DNA of 64,000 nt from Diplonema japonicum (lineage: Eukaryota > Euglenozoa > Diplonemea > Diplonemida > Diplonemidae). The stretch spans positions 62,001 through 126,000 of the forward strand of contig OZ025677.1 of the NCBI GenBank assembly GCA_964019335.1. Direction: 5' to 3'. Of this stretch, positions 40,307-49,561 are shown in pieces. Numbering within the stretch: the first letter of the stretch is position 1; every line of letters begins with the position of its first letter. Under the pieces are notes generated by a model. That model was given only the letters and a program-made list of their open reading frames with translations, was not told the origin of the DNA and did not search any database. The position numbers and the translations under genes are program-made.

Positions 40307-43075
40307 CTACGTATGCATCTCTTGTACCGCTTCTTCTGCCCTGGCAAGGTGTGTTCGCAAGTCCCTTGCAGGTCTGTTGTTTGTAACAATCTTCTTGTGA
40401 GTGATAGGTTGCTTTTCTATCTTGCTATGGCTGAGCGATGTCATCAAAGCGTGGAGCTCGTGTTTCGATACAGCTGATGTCTCTTGCGGGTGCCTCTCGA
40501 CAGCAGGCAGAGGGGGCAGCGAGTCGTTCCCCATTTCCATGAGCCCCGACTGCTCATGGTTGGCAATGATCCGTTCCAGGAGCGAGTCTCGTTGCTTGAA
40601 CTGCCTCTTCCTCCCGCTCCTGCTCACAATGCATCTTTCCGATCTCTCCGGTTTTGCAAAAGTGGTTTTAGGCACATCCTTCTCTTTGCGGTTCTGCTCG
40701 CCGCTCTTCTTCATATTAGTGACGACGCCGGTTAAATGGTGCGAGGACTCACCCTGTATGATTTTAGGAAGCTGTTTTTCCTTTGCGACAACGGGGCTGT
40801 GGTTGCTGCGTACTGGCGGTCTTTCTCTCGGGGCGTTTTTAACACCGCTTAGGGCTGGACTTGCTGCAAACTGGTGTGAGGAGGTTACTTCGTAGTTGTG
40901 CATGTCCTTCTGAACAGTGTTGCGCTGCTCAGAACGTCCGCACAAAGGACACTGCATGAATCGCATCCACCCACGAGAGTGCTCGTTGGGTGCACTTTGC
41001 GGTGATGCACATTGCTTAGGCAGTTGGGTGCTTTCGTTCATGAGGTCAGGTGGCAGTGCAGACTGGGCAGGCATCTGTTCGCAGTATTCAGGACGGGGAA
41101 ACTGCGACACAGGTGACCCAACTCGTTCCCTCTTCTGTGGTACGATACCGCTTGTCCTGAAGGGGTCATCGTCTGACATCAACGGGAGTTGCATTTGCAC
41201 GATGAGCCTGGTGAGGTTCTCCCTGTACTTCTGTCTGCAAGCCTCCCGTTTCTCATTCCACAAGGCGGTCAGCTTCTTCTGCCATTCGAGCATCCTCGTC
41301 ACGACTGTGTAGCATTTCTTCTCGATTGTCTCAACCTCCTTCACCTCCTCTTCGATTTCTTCCTTGATTTCTTCTACTTTTTCCTGTTCGGTGATCTCTT
41401 TCTGCGGGTGCGGAACGTTCTTCTGCACCTGCATGGTTTTCACCACTTTCTGTTTTTCCTCTGATATCTTTTTGATTTCTTCCTTCATGGACGCGATTGT
41501 GGATTGGTGTGCCTGGTTGCTGGCAAGCTCCGTGCAGAACATCTTCCCGACGTCTTCAAGCACCTCGGCCAGTTCTGTCACAGCGCCCGCAACGTCCATT
41601 GCCATGGTGGGTGATAGGTGCATGAATGCATATCCGTTAGTGGGAAAAAAGTCTCGGTTGATGACGCTCTGCATTCCAGGAATGAGGGAGCTGATTTCCT
41701 TGATGTATGTTAAGACTTCAAGTGACAGGTCTTTATTCGGGCTCTTTTGCAGCTGTTCGTCGACCATCTTGCTTACAGCTTCCTTTGCTGCGGTGGTCTC
41801 CTTCTGCGACTGAACGAGGTCTTTCCTTGCAACGTCCAGCTCCGTCTCCAGCAGTGACAACGCTGTCTTTGTGGTCGTCAGGTCCTCAGATAGTTCCTCA
41901 ACTTTGTCTCTCAGTTCATTCAGTTCTTCCGGTTCTTTCGGTTCGTTCAGTTCTTCCGGTTCTTCGGGTTCTTCTGCTGGTGGAGGTATTTTGTTTGCCT
42001 CGTTCTGTTCACGCGCTTGATTCAGCTGTGCCATGAGTTCTCTTTTCTCGTCCGTGGCTTTCCCGAGGTCAGCGGTCATCTGTCCTAGGCGTTTTTCAAA
42101 CTTCTCGATAGTTTTTTCATTCTTCGCCGTGGTCTGTCTCAGGTTCTGCAGCTCGGCCCTTGCGCCGTTTATGGCAAGCATGTGCGCGGCCTTCATGGAT
42201 GACTCTTTCTTTGCGTTTCGGCTTTTTAACTTGTCCATCTCAATGTTCTGCTCCTCGATGGTTTGGGCGAGTTCCTTCGTGCGCTTTTCCTCCTCATAGA
42301 GATGTGTTTCGAGCTGTTTCAGCTTATCGTCGAATACATTGCTGCTGCCTTGCTGCAGCTGGGCTATGATGACATCTTTTTCTTTTTCGGTCTTCTCCGC
42401 ACGGCAGAGGAGGTTGTGCAGCTTACGAATCTCTATCTGGTTCTCGGCTTGCTTTTTCGATTGTTCCGCAAGTTTCCTACGGAGGCTAACAGCTTCATCC
42501 CGACCGTTTTCAGACGGCCGGGATTCTGGGGTCTCAGATTGCAGAGACACGATGTTCCGTTCTATAATATAAATGTGCTTTTGAAGCTTGGAAACTTCCG
42601 CTTCGTGTGTTTCCTGCTCATCATGCAGTTGTTGCTCTAAAGATGTCACTTTACTGCGCAGGGCGTCGACCTTTGATTCTAACTTTGTTTCGCTTGATTT
42701 AGCGTGGGTTAGCATCATGAGGACAGCCTTACCTTTCGACATGCTGAATTTCTTCTGCACCACCTCGGAAAGCTTCGGGGTCCGTGAGGATCTTGGACGT
42801 GACGGTGGGCGGGATTGATTCTCACCATCAAAGGTCAACGAAACTACGGACGCCTTCTTGAACCTCTGGCACTCCGTCCTGGGGGAGACCTCAGGGTTTG
42901 GTGCTACAAGAGGCGAGAGCAAATTGACAGAGTCGTCCTTTTTAACTTGTTCTTTCCTTTTTCTCTCTTTCATCTCTTCTGCGAACGCTGCTCCGAAGAG
43001 CGAGCTGCAAGCGCTGCTCGCGTCAGACTCGGCATCGTCATCATTGCCGAGGGGGTCGGCCTCTTCAAGGAGCAT
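40307..43075 (-). CDS. Large coiled-coil protein (922 aa)
   Basis: Single-exon frame from the ATG at 43075 (MLLEEADPLG). Residues about 1-120 are acidic then Ser/basic and probably disordered. About 115-460 and 520-640 form long coiled coils (for example TSLEQQLHDEQETHEAEVSK, ELAQTIEEQNIEMDKLK). An acidic run of EPEEL-type repeats lies near residue 365. A short segment near 730 has a CPLC pair, alone insufficient for a zinc domain. The C-terminal third is basic and Ser/Pro-rich. I recognise no family; it may be a structural or basal-body type protein, but that rests on coiled coil alone. The gene strand shows CTTTTTTCTTACAG just 13 nt before the ATG, so the start is well supported. Confidence 0.85.
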   Translation of the reverse strand: MLLEEADPLGNDDDAESDASSACSSLFGAAFAEEMKERKRKEQVKKDDSVNLLSPLVAPNPEVSPRTECQRFKKASVVSLTFDGENQSRPPSRPRSSRTPKLSEVVQKKFSMSKGKAVLMMLTHAKSSETKLESKVDALRSKVTSLEQQLHDEQETHEAEVSKLQKHIYIIERNIVSLQSETPESRPSENGRDEAVSLRRKLAEQSKKQAENQIEIRKLHNLLCRAEKTEKEKDVIIAQLQQGSSNVFDDKLKQLETHLYEEEKRTKELAQTIEEQNIEMDKLKSRNAKKESSMKAAHMLAINGARAELQNLRQTTAKNEKTIEKFEKRLGQMTADLGKATDEKRELMAQLNQAREQNEANKIPPPAEEPEEPEELNEPKEPEELNELRDKVEELSEDLTTTKTALSLLETELDVARKDLVQSQKETTAAKEAVSKMVDEQLQKSPNKDLSLEVLTYIKEISSLIPGMQSVINRDFFPTNGYAFMHLSPTMAMDVAGAVTELAEVLEDVGKMFCTELASNQAHQSTIASMKEEIKKISEEKQKVVKTMQVQKNVPHPQKEITEQEKVEEIKEEIEEEVKEVETIEKKCYTVVTRMLEWQKKLTALWNEKREACRQKYRENLTRLIVQMQLPLMSDDDPFRTSGIVPQKRERVGSPVSQFPRPEYCEQMPAQSALPPDLMNESTQLPKQCASPQSAPNEHSRGWMRFMQCPLCGRSEQRNTVQKDMHNYEVTSSHQFAASPALSGVKNAPRERPPVRSNHSPVVAKEKQLPKIIQGESSHHLTGVVTNMKKSGEQNRKEKDVPKTTFAKPERSERCIVSRSGRKRQFKQRDSLLERIIANHEQSGLMEMGNDSLPPLPAVERHPQETSAVSKHELHALMTSLSHSKIEKQPITHKKIVTNNRPARDLRTHLARAEEAVQEMHT

Positions 43076-43088
43076 GCTGCCAGCAATC

Positions 43089-43112
43089 CTGTAAGAAAAA
43101 AGAATATAGAGA
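43089..43112 (-). promoter_or_regulatory. Splice acceptor 13 nt upstream of the 922-aa gene
   Basis: Gene strand: CTATATTCTTTTTTCTTACA then G at 43089, a textbook pyrimidine tract and CAG, followed by a 13-nt leader and the ATG at 43075. Best acceptor in the window. Confidence 0.65.
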
Positions 43113-43323
43113 GTTTAAAAGTATGCTCAGCGCAAAGAAGAAGAAAAAGAAAAAAAAAGGCTGTGTGGAAGTAAAGTAAGGAAAATATAAATATAAATAA
43201 AAGGCGAGAATTTAAAAGGAAAAAGAAAAAGGCTGTCTGATACTCCATAAGTATGCCCCCCCCCTTCAATATCTCTATCTCATGGCTCCTGCCATTGCTG
43301 CACCAGCATGAAAGCGCCAAAAA

Positions 43324-43793
43324 AAACTCAAAGTACAGGACAAGCCCCCCGCTAGAGCTATGCTGGCATGGAAACGCGTTTCCATGCATTTTTTGAAAAA
43401 AAGGGAAACGGAAACGGAAACGGAAACGTTTCCTTATGTTTCCTTAAGAAGGAAGCCGTTTCCATAAGAATTTTGAAAGTATGGAAACGGAAACGTTTCC
43501 ACGTTTCCTGCCAGCATAGCGCTAGAGGGCCGCCCTATGGGAGGGGGGGGGGGGGGGGGGGGGGGGGGTCTATCTGCTAATACTCAAAACATTGCTTTCC
43601 TCCCGATCGAGGCCGTGAGCGTCTTGCGGAGCGGGTGATGCGGTCCCGCTTGTAGGCGGCTTTCAATTCCATCAGTTTGTCGTGCGTGGGGTGGGTCGCG
43701 AAAATAGGCCTCCTGTAGAAGCCGATAGCTGCCTTACCTCCAATGGTGATGAGGGACTTCACTCTTTTCTTCCGCTGGGAAGGGGCGTCGCTA
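43324..43793 (-). mobile_element. LINE 3' fragment (L3), interrupted by a MITE
   Basis: 43765-43577 encodes the end of the LINE C-terminal domain (RVKSLITIGGKAAIGFYRR, PIFATHPTHDKLMELKAAYK) and is frameshifted near the end. The 3' UTR matches that at 59302-59360 (GGGCGGCCCTCTAGCG, GGGGCTTGTCCTGTACTTTG) and ends in T8. The 5' truncation point follows GGGGCGTCGC at about 43793 and abuts a T-rich tract (gene strand). MITE M2 sits in the 3' UTR. Confidence 0.8.
43358..43519. mobile_element. hAT-type MITE M2 with 8-bp target duplication
   Basis: 162 bp with terminal inverted repeats CTATGCTGGCATGGAAACG / CTATGCTGGCAGGAAACG and internal GGAAAC tandem units. It is flanked by CGCTAGAG at 43350-43357 and again at 43520-43527. 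The homologous LINE 3' UTR at 59328-59335 has CGCTAGAG once and no insertion, which proves the boundaries. An 8-bp duplication is characteristic of hAT elements. It encodes nothing. Confidence 0.92.
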
Positions 43794-44009
43794 AAAACAG
43801 CTAAAAAAAAAAAACGTATTGCTAAAAAAAAAAAAAAACTTCGATCGAAGTTAGCATGTTCTCCCTCCCCAGAAAGAAAATAAAGAAAAAGAGGGGAGTA
43901 AAAAAACACTTTGCGGTTTCATCCTACTCTAACGACGAACCTTCGTCATGAAAGCTTCTTCAGTCTCTCTGTTGAACCATCAAAAAAAAAAAAGAGGAAT
44001 TACAATATT

Positions 44010-45707
44010 CTACGGTTCCATAACTGGGTACACAGGGTCGATGTCTTCCTCCAAGAAGGTGATGAATTGGTCGAAGGGCTTAATCCCGTCCTGCTCCTCG
44101 TACCCATAAGGGTCGTGCAAGCGTATCCATCTGCCAGAATAAGGGACTTTATGCCAGGAGCTGTGCAGATCCCAATCGCGGAAACTCTCTGCCCGGTTGG
44201 GCCCGAGGACCTTGAGGCTGGGGAGGCACCCAACGGTGTTCAGAATCGCATCATAATGCCGTTGCAAATCCGTACTACACAAGGTAAGCCTCGTCAGTTC
44301 AGTCATTGTTTGAATGACAGGAAGGACAGTAGCAGGGTCGCCCATACTGCTGCACAACGACAAGCTACGCAGCTTCCTAGCATTAACAGAGGAAAACACG
44401 TGAAGCAACTGCTCTGGAGTGCAGGAGATGTAAAGACCGGTTAAGTTCGGCATCAACGTGAAGAGCTTAGCGAGCTGTTCTGGTGCGACCTTGTCGCTCT
44501 CGAACTGCGCGCCTTGTATCAGGTCGGACCCAAAGAACACGTTTGTCAGACACGGGAACAACTGCCCCTCTTCTCTTTCAACAATCTCGTAGAACTCCTC
44601 CAGTTCCGAGTCCGCCAACTGCGACGCGAGGTTTAGGTACTGTAGGTTCGGAAGCTTTGCGATGCCATGCAGCATCGAGGAGTCCACAGCACCGATGCAC
44701 AATTGCCGTAGCTCCACACATGCTGGGATGATGGACGCGAACTCAGGCTGTTTCACCTCCGACAGGGAGAGGTAGCGCAGCCTCGGCGCGATCTTACCCA
44801 AGCATCTCAAGAAGTTCGGAGGGTATCTATTGTACCCGTTGGCCATGATCTGAGTGACGTTAGAGTTAACAACATCACCCCAGTCGATGAAGGTGTCCAA
44901 CTGATGCATCGCGCAAACCCCCAGAAACTTCAACTTCGGAAGCCTTGTGATGTCGACTTGCAATGGCAAGGCGTGGTGCGGGTACCCTATCTGAAGCTCC
45001 TCCAGCACAGGGCTTGCGATGACTGGGGGAAGCTGTGCAACGCCGTTGAGCCTTAACGAGAAACAGCCGATCCTTGTTAGTGTGCCAGAACAGTCGGAGA
45101 CGAGCTTTGAGAACGCGTACCCCGACCCTCTGGTCCCCGACAATGCTACCTTCCGGAGCTTTTTCAGTTTCCCGAGAGCCTCCATCACATCGTCGTCAAC
45201 ATTCTTCTGCCCACGGAAGTCCAGGATCTCGAGGTTTTTGCATTTTGTAATGAGTTCTAAGAGAACGGACTTGCTTATAAAACCCCTCCCGCTTCCCGTG
45301 TCCCACAGACTGATTTGTCTCAAGGTTTTTTCGGACCGGTCGGCAACAAGCTGCACGACCTCATCGCCGACTTCCTTGCAGTGCTGTATGTTGAACACTT
45401 CCAATGAGCGGCACTCACCTAGGTTTTGCAAGATGGCCTGGGAAATCCCGTCCATGCTGTGGCCGTGTAGGTTCAGAGAACGTACGTGTGTGCAGTTTTC
45501 GCGAATCCAGGCGAGGACACCCAAAACTACTTCTGGTGAGGTGTTGCACATGTTGATGGACCGCGGTAGGGACCTCTTCAGAACGCCCCAGAACCTTCGG
45601 TGGGTCTTCAGGTATTGCAACCGTTCATAGAAGGTGAGGTGCACCGCGACCAGCAGGACAGCATCGTCGCACAACCTCAAAAGCGGCGCGCTTTGCCGTT
45701 TCGACAT
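44010..45707 (-). CDS. Leucine-rich-repeat protein, possibly F-box-like (565 aa)
   Basis: The ATG at 45707 (MSKRQSAPLLRLCDD) is chosen; the frame is open for 11 codons further upstream but without an ATG. The N-terminal 50 residues (DDAVLLVAVHLTFYERLQYL, HRRFWGVLKRSLPRS) have the look of a degenerate F-box. Residues about 70-480 carry irregular leucine-rich repeats (HVRSLNLHGHSM, SLEVFNIQHCKEVGDEVV, NLEILDFRGQKNVDDDV, LRYLSLSEV, NLQYLNLASQ, KLRSLSLCSS) of the cysteine-containing/RI-like type found in ubiquitin-ligase adaptors. A role in substrate recognition by an SCF complex is plausible but inferred. The C-terminus is acidic (FLEEDIDPVYPVMEP). No membrane segment or signal peptide. Confidence 0.85.
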   Translation of the reverse strand: MSKRQSAPLLRLCDDAVLLVAVHLTFYERLQYLKTHRRFWGVLKRSLPRSINMCNTSPEVVLGVLAWIRENCTHVRSLNLHGHSMDGISQAILQNLGECRSLEVFNIQHCKEVGDEVVQLVADRSEKTLRQISLWDTGSGRGFISKSVLLELITKCKNLEILDFRGQKNVDDDVMEALGKLKKLRKVALSGTRGSGYAFSKLVSDCSGTLTRIGCFSLRLNGVAQLPPVIASPVLEELQIGYPHHALPLQVDITRLPKLKFLGVCAMHQLDTFIDWGDVVNSNVTQIMANGYNRYPPNFLRCLGKIAPRLRYLSLSEVKQPEFASIIPACVELRQLCIGAVDSSMLHGIAKLPNLQYLNLASQLADSELEEFYEIVEREEGQLFPCLTNVFFGSDLIQGAQFESDKVAPEQLAKLFTLMPNLTGLYISCTPEQLLHVFSSVNARKLRSLSLCSSMGDPATVLPVIQTMTELTRLTLCSTDLQRHYDAILNTVGCLPSLKVLGPNRAESFRDWDLHSSWHKVPYSGRWIRLHDPYGYEEQDGIKPFDQFITFLEEDIDPVYPVMEP

Positions 45708-45848
45708 TTTATTATACTTCTTAAATTTTCTTGGAAACACCCCTCACCCTCCTTTCGGTATCGGCGGTGAAAAGTGTTGAAGCTTCGCGTGACCCTGTCA
45801 AGAGAGTAACTTGACGACGGTCTGCTTTTGGTTTGGCACATCGCAGAA

Positions 45849-46632
45849 AAAAAAGGCGATGTTTAAGGGCAAATCCCACTCGAGGACCACCCTTAGGGGG
45901 GGTGGGGGTCTATCTCTTGATGCTTCCTTTTTGGAGCCTCGCTTTCTTTCCGATGGCGGATACCAGTGTCTTTCGCAGACGGTTGATGCGGTCCTTCTTC
46001 AGGTTGGTCTTCAGCTCTCTTAGCCTGTCCTGGGTTTCTCGTGAGGCGAAGATCCGTCTCCTTGCAAAGCCTATCGCCGCCTTCCCTCCTATTGCCATGA
46101 GGGACTTCACTCTCGTTTTGTTCTTCGCCGGGAAAGGCTTTTTCCTTCCTTGTAATGCGCACCTGTCGTTCACCTTTTGGATCAGTTTCTTAATCCTTCG
46201 CGCCTTTTCTTCCTGCGTCATTCCCAGCGATCTTCGTGTCGTCGCTTCGAAGTCTAGGGCTAACTCCACCGCCGTCACCTCCGACGTCGTGTCTTCTTTA
46301 ACCCATCTTAGCTCCGACATCCATTTCAACAGCGACTCCGCGTACATCCGCAGTATCCCACTTGTCGTCCCGAGCTGTTCCAACGTCGGCGTCAAGTGCT
46401 TTACTCCTACCACTTTCCGTTCCCACGGCAGTTCTCCTCCAAAATCCTCCACTTGGATCAGTTCTTCATCACGTTTTGCTACTATCATCGCCAGGTACCT
46501 CTGCAACCTCTCCAGGTGTGCAAATCCGTGCCCCCTCGGCAAGATCCCGTGCAGTTCCAGGCAGAGAGGCCAGCCCGACCTGTCGCGTAGCGGTTCAACC
46601 CGTCCCTCGCCAGCTCTTCCTGCGCAAGTGGG
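45849..46632 (-). mobile_element. LINE 3' fragment (L4) with open C-terminal domain
   Basis: The frame that ends at 45910 contains LRDRSGWPLCLELHGILPRG, HLERLQRYLAMIVAKRDEEL, VTAVELALDFEATTRRS and RVKSLMAIGGKAAIGFARR and ends LQKGSIKR. It is cut at its 5' side by a 60-bp T tract (gene strand) at 46633 and its 3' UTR ends in T8 at about 45849. About 235 residues of the domain are uninterrupted. No RT. Confidence 0.8.
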
Positions 46633-46633
46633 G

Positions 46634-46683
<50 letters not shown>

Positions 46684-46685
<2 letters not shown>

Positions 46686-46812
46686 CTTTATGACTATATG
46701 TCTTTGTTGTTCGCACGAGCAAAAAAGGTTTTTTAAAAAGCTGCGAAAGTTTTTTGCTCGACACAAGTTACATGTAGTTATAAAATCATTTTTTGAAAGA
46801 TAAATATTTGTA
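46684..46812 (+). repeat. Dispersed repeat R2, most complete copy
   Basis: Runs from 'ttctttatgactatatgtc' through 'gcacgagcaaaaaaggtt', 'aaaaagctgcgaaag' and 'gctcgacacaagttacatg' to 'aaagataaatatttgtaac'. Copies elsewhere are interrupted by T tracts. It borders the LINE 5' break. Confidence 0.65.
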
Positions 46813-46910
46813 ACAAAAAGAGGCACTGTAGGGGGGGGGGGGGGGGGGGGGGAATACAGCAATTAAGGTGAGGGTAATATGTATCTGTAAAGATATTTAT
46901 TTCCCCTTCC

Positions 46911-47897
46911 TCACACCTCCTCGTTGTCCTCATCGCAAGTGTCAGGGGACTTCACGGAGATTTCGGAGACGACAGAGTGCCGCTCAGGGGCGAGCCTCCT
47001 GAAAGCTGGGATGAGGACGATGAGGAGGATGGCAATGGTCACGGCACACCAGATCAAAGGGAGCATCACCCACTGCTTGGCCACGTCGTCTTTTATCTTG
47101 TCGACAATCAGCTGCGTCTCGTAGCGTGAGTAACTGTCGAACTCAAAGAGGTGCTCATTCTTGTCGACACCCAGACCCCAAGGTATTGCGCCGAAGATAG
47201 AACTTTCGACTTCAAAAGAAGCACGAAGCTTTGAGATGGTGATCCCTGGCGCGTGGGGCCTGTTGAAACCGCATTTTTCCATTGTTGCCGGAACCTTCAC
47301 AACGCAATAAGCGTAGACCTTTGGATTGAATTTGCACCCCTTGACTGGGCCCGTGTACACAATGGGAGCGAATAGATAGGACCATCCCCACTTCTGTGTC
47401 TCAAATCGATTGCCCATGTCCACCTTCCAATCGTAATCCATCAACTTGTAGTATGTTACGTTACGCTGTATTGTGAGCCGGAAGGGGTTTGGTGACAGGT
47501 GGCATCCTCGAAAGTCCTCACCTCCTGAGGCCAGGCCGTTCTCCGCCAGCTCCAGCTTCCGCCACGATTTGTTCGGTTCGACAAACCCAGTGCTTGCAAT
47601 CGTACCCCACAACGCAAGGCTCAACACCATTGTTAAGAACGTCCCGGGGAGCCACTTTGATTTGTGCACGACTTGGAACACGATGCATCCTATTGCATGT
47701 ACCAACCCCCACCCAAAGCCCCCCAGCCAGTTGTAAAGCTGTATTGAAGTATGATAAGCCGAAGGGTCGTATGACGTCTCCAACGGAGTGGTTCTACCCA
47801 AGGCCTCCTCTATGGGGATGTGGATAATGACAAACACCGTGGCGACAACCCAAGCTCCGACCGGGTACAAGATATACCACCTTACTACTTCCGACAT
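46911..47897 (-). CDS. Four-TM membrane protein, copy A (328 aa)
   Basis: The ATG at 47897 (MSEVVRWYILYP) is chosen because it aligns with the paralogue's start region. Four hydrophobic segments: about 9-28 (VGAWVVATVFVIIHI), 52-76 (NWLGGFGWGLVHAIGCIVFQ), 82-106 (GTFLTMVLSLALWGTIAST) and 283-303 (LIWCAVTIAILLIVLIPAF). Between TM3 and TM4 lies a loop of about 175 residues with conserved Cys (RGCHLSPNP, VKGCKFNPKVYAYCVVK, MEKCGFNR) and a glycosylation site, probably extracytoplasmic. Acidic C-terminal tail. I recognise no family. It is tandem with 48280-49344. The CDS is preceded by an A/G-rich leader. Confidence 0.85.
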   Translation of the reverse strand: MSEVVRWYILYPVGAWVVATVFVIIHIPIEEALGRTTPLETSYDPSAYHTSIQLYNWLGGFGWGLVHAIGCIVFQVVHKSKWLPGTFLTMVLSLALWGTIASTGFVEPNKSWRKLELAENGLASGGEDFRGCHLSPNPFRLTIQRNVTYYKLMDYDWKVDMGNRFETQKWGWSYLFAPIVYTGPVKGCKFNPKVYAYCVVKVPATMEKCGFNRPHAPGITISKLRASFEVESSIFGAIPWGLGVDKNEHLFEFDSYSRYETQLIVDKIKDDVAKQWVMLPLIWCAVTIAILLIVLIPAFRRLAPERHSVVSEISVKSPDTCDEDNEEV

Positions 47898-48279
47898 TTC
47901 CCCCCCCCCCTTTTTTTCTCTTTTTGCGGCCCCATAGATCGCAGGGCGTGCACCCTCGTGCACCCTCGACCTTAACATTAGCTCTCAAAGAGGAACATCG
48001 GGATGCCCATTCTCTGTCTTTCTTGTGATGGTCATGACAGTAGTGACCTTCGGCGAGGAGAAATTCCACAGAATGGGTTGTTTCATTGAAACCAGGTGGC
48101 AAGGTGGTATGCCAGTGTTCCCCTAAAGAGTCTCGGAAGCACGGCAGGAATAATATAAAAAAAAGAAAAACAAGGCTAATATCGCTCATATGCTAATGTT
48201 GCAGAAAAGCCAAGAGACAGGCGGCGGGGGAGAGCGGAGGGAGGGGGGGAGATATTCTGTAAAGATATCTTTCCCCTCT

Positions 48280-49344
48280 CTATTTTTCAGCAGGAAACGC
48301 GTAATCCTCCATACTGTGCATGGTGTCGTGCACCGCACCGTCATCGTTGTCGCGATCGCTAAGATCCGTGGCTTTCACGGATATTTTAGAGTTAGCAACA
48401 GGGATTGTGATCCGTTCCGGGGAGATCTTAATCATGGCAGGGACGAGGGCGATGAGGAGTAAGATCATGGTCACGATGCCCCAGACAGAAGGGAGTGTGG
48501 ACCACTGTTTGACCGCGTCATCCTTTATCTTCTCAACGATAAGCGTGTTCTCATACCGTGTGTAGCTGTCGAACTCAAAGAGCTGTTCCTTCTTGTCTCC
48601 TTGCACCGTCGTGTTCCAAGGTACAGAATTGAACACAACTGTTTCGACTTCAGCTGACGCACGCAGCTTTGAGATGGTGAGCCCCGGTGTGTTCCGGTTG
48701 AACCCGCATTTCTCCATTGTTGCCGGAGACTTCACAATGCAGTACGCGTAGATTGCTGGTTCGAATTTACAATCTTCGACGGGCCCCGTGTACACAATGG
48801 GAGCGGTCACATAGGACCACCCCCATGAGCTTTTCTCTGTTTTGTTATCCATGTTAACTGTCCATTCCCTGTCCATCAGTATGTACCAGGATATGTTTGG
48901 TTCAATTGTGAGGCGTAAAGGGTTTGGTGACAGGTGGCATCCTCGAAAGTCCTCACCTCCTGAGGCCAGGCCGTCCTCCGCCCGCTCAAGCTTCCGCCAC
49001 GATTTGTTCGGTTCGACAAACCCAGTGCTTGCAATCGTACCCCACAGCGCAAAGCTCAACACCGGTGTTAAGAACGTCCCGGGGAGCCAGTCTGTGTTGT
49101 GCACGACTTGGAATACAATGCACACTAGCAAATGTAAAGATGCCCACCCAAAGCCTCCCAGCCAGTTGTACAGCTGCAACATAGTGTTATAAGACGACGG
49201 GTCAAGGCTTGTCTCCAATGGGAGGCTTCTACCCAAGGCCTCCTCTATGGGGATGTGGATAATGACAAACACCGTGGCGATGGCCCACACCACGACCGGG
49301 TACAAGAAATACCACTTCAGTAGTTCTCCATCATTATAATCCAT
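48280..49344 (-). CDS. Four-TM membrane protein, copy B (354 aa)
   Basis: Paralogue of the gene at 46911-47897: same TM order (YPVVVWAIATVFVIIHIP, NWLGGFGWASLHLLVCIVFQ, LSFALWGTIAST, VWGIVTMILLLIALVPAM) and the same loop cysteines (RGCHLSPNP, EDCKFEPAIYAYCIVK, MEKCGFNR). The start is the ATG at 49344 (MDYNDGELLKWYFLYP). The cytoplasmic tail is longer and different (KATDLSDRDNDDGAVHDTMH). DNA between TM3 and the first loop is almost identical to copy A while the loop is diverged. Function unknown; paired conservation suggests a receptor or channel-like role, unproved. Confidence 0.85.
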   Translation of the reverse strand: MDYNDGELLKWYFLYPVVVWAIATVFVIIHIPIEEALGRSLPLETSLDPSSYNTMLQLYNWLGGFGWASLHLLVCIVFQVVHNTDWLPGTFLTPVLSFALWGTIASTGFVEPNKSWRKLERAEDGLASGGEDFRGCHLSPNPLRLTIEPNISWYILMDREWTVNMDNKTEKSSWGWSYVTAPIVYTGPVEDCKFEPAIYAYCIVKSPATMEKCGFNRNTPGLTISKLRASAEVETVVFNSVPWNTTVQGDKKEQLFEFDSYTRYENTLIVEKIKDDAVKQWSTLPSVWGIVTMILLLIALVPAMIKISPERITIPVANSKISVKATDLSDRDNDDGAVHDTMHSMEDYAFPAEK

Positions 49345-49561
49345 TTCTCCCTCTCCCTCTCCCTCTTTTGAACCTGAAAAACACGCCGGGATAACTAATG
49401 GTAGAAACGGGTGGGTCGTCAAAAAAAAAAAAAAAAAAAAAAAAAAACAAATATAAAAATAGAAATATAAAACAAAGGGAAAAAAAGAAAAAAAAAATAC
49501 ACTTTTTTTTCTTTTTCTTTTTCTTTTTTTTTTTTTTTCCTTTTAAAGTCCCTCTTTCTTG

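Noticed and set aside
43541-43568. Long G or C runs (10-25 bases) as telomeric or quadruplex elements
   Set aside because: They are pure homopolymers scattered widely, with no telomere-like unit; run lengths are also prone to sequencing error.
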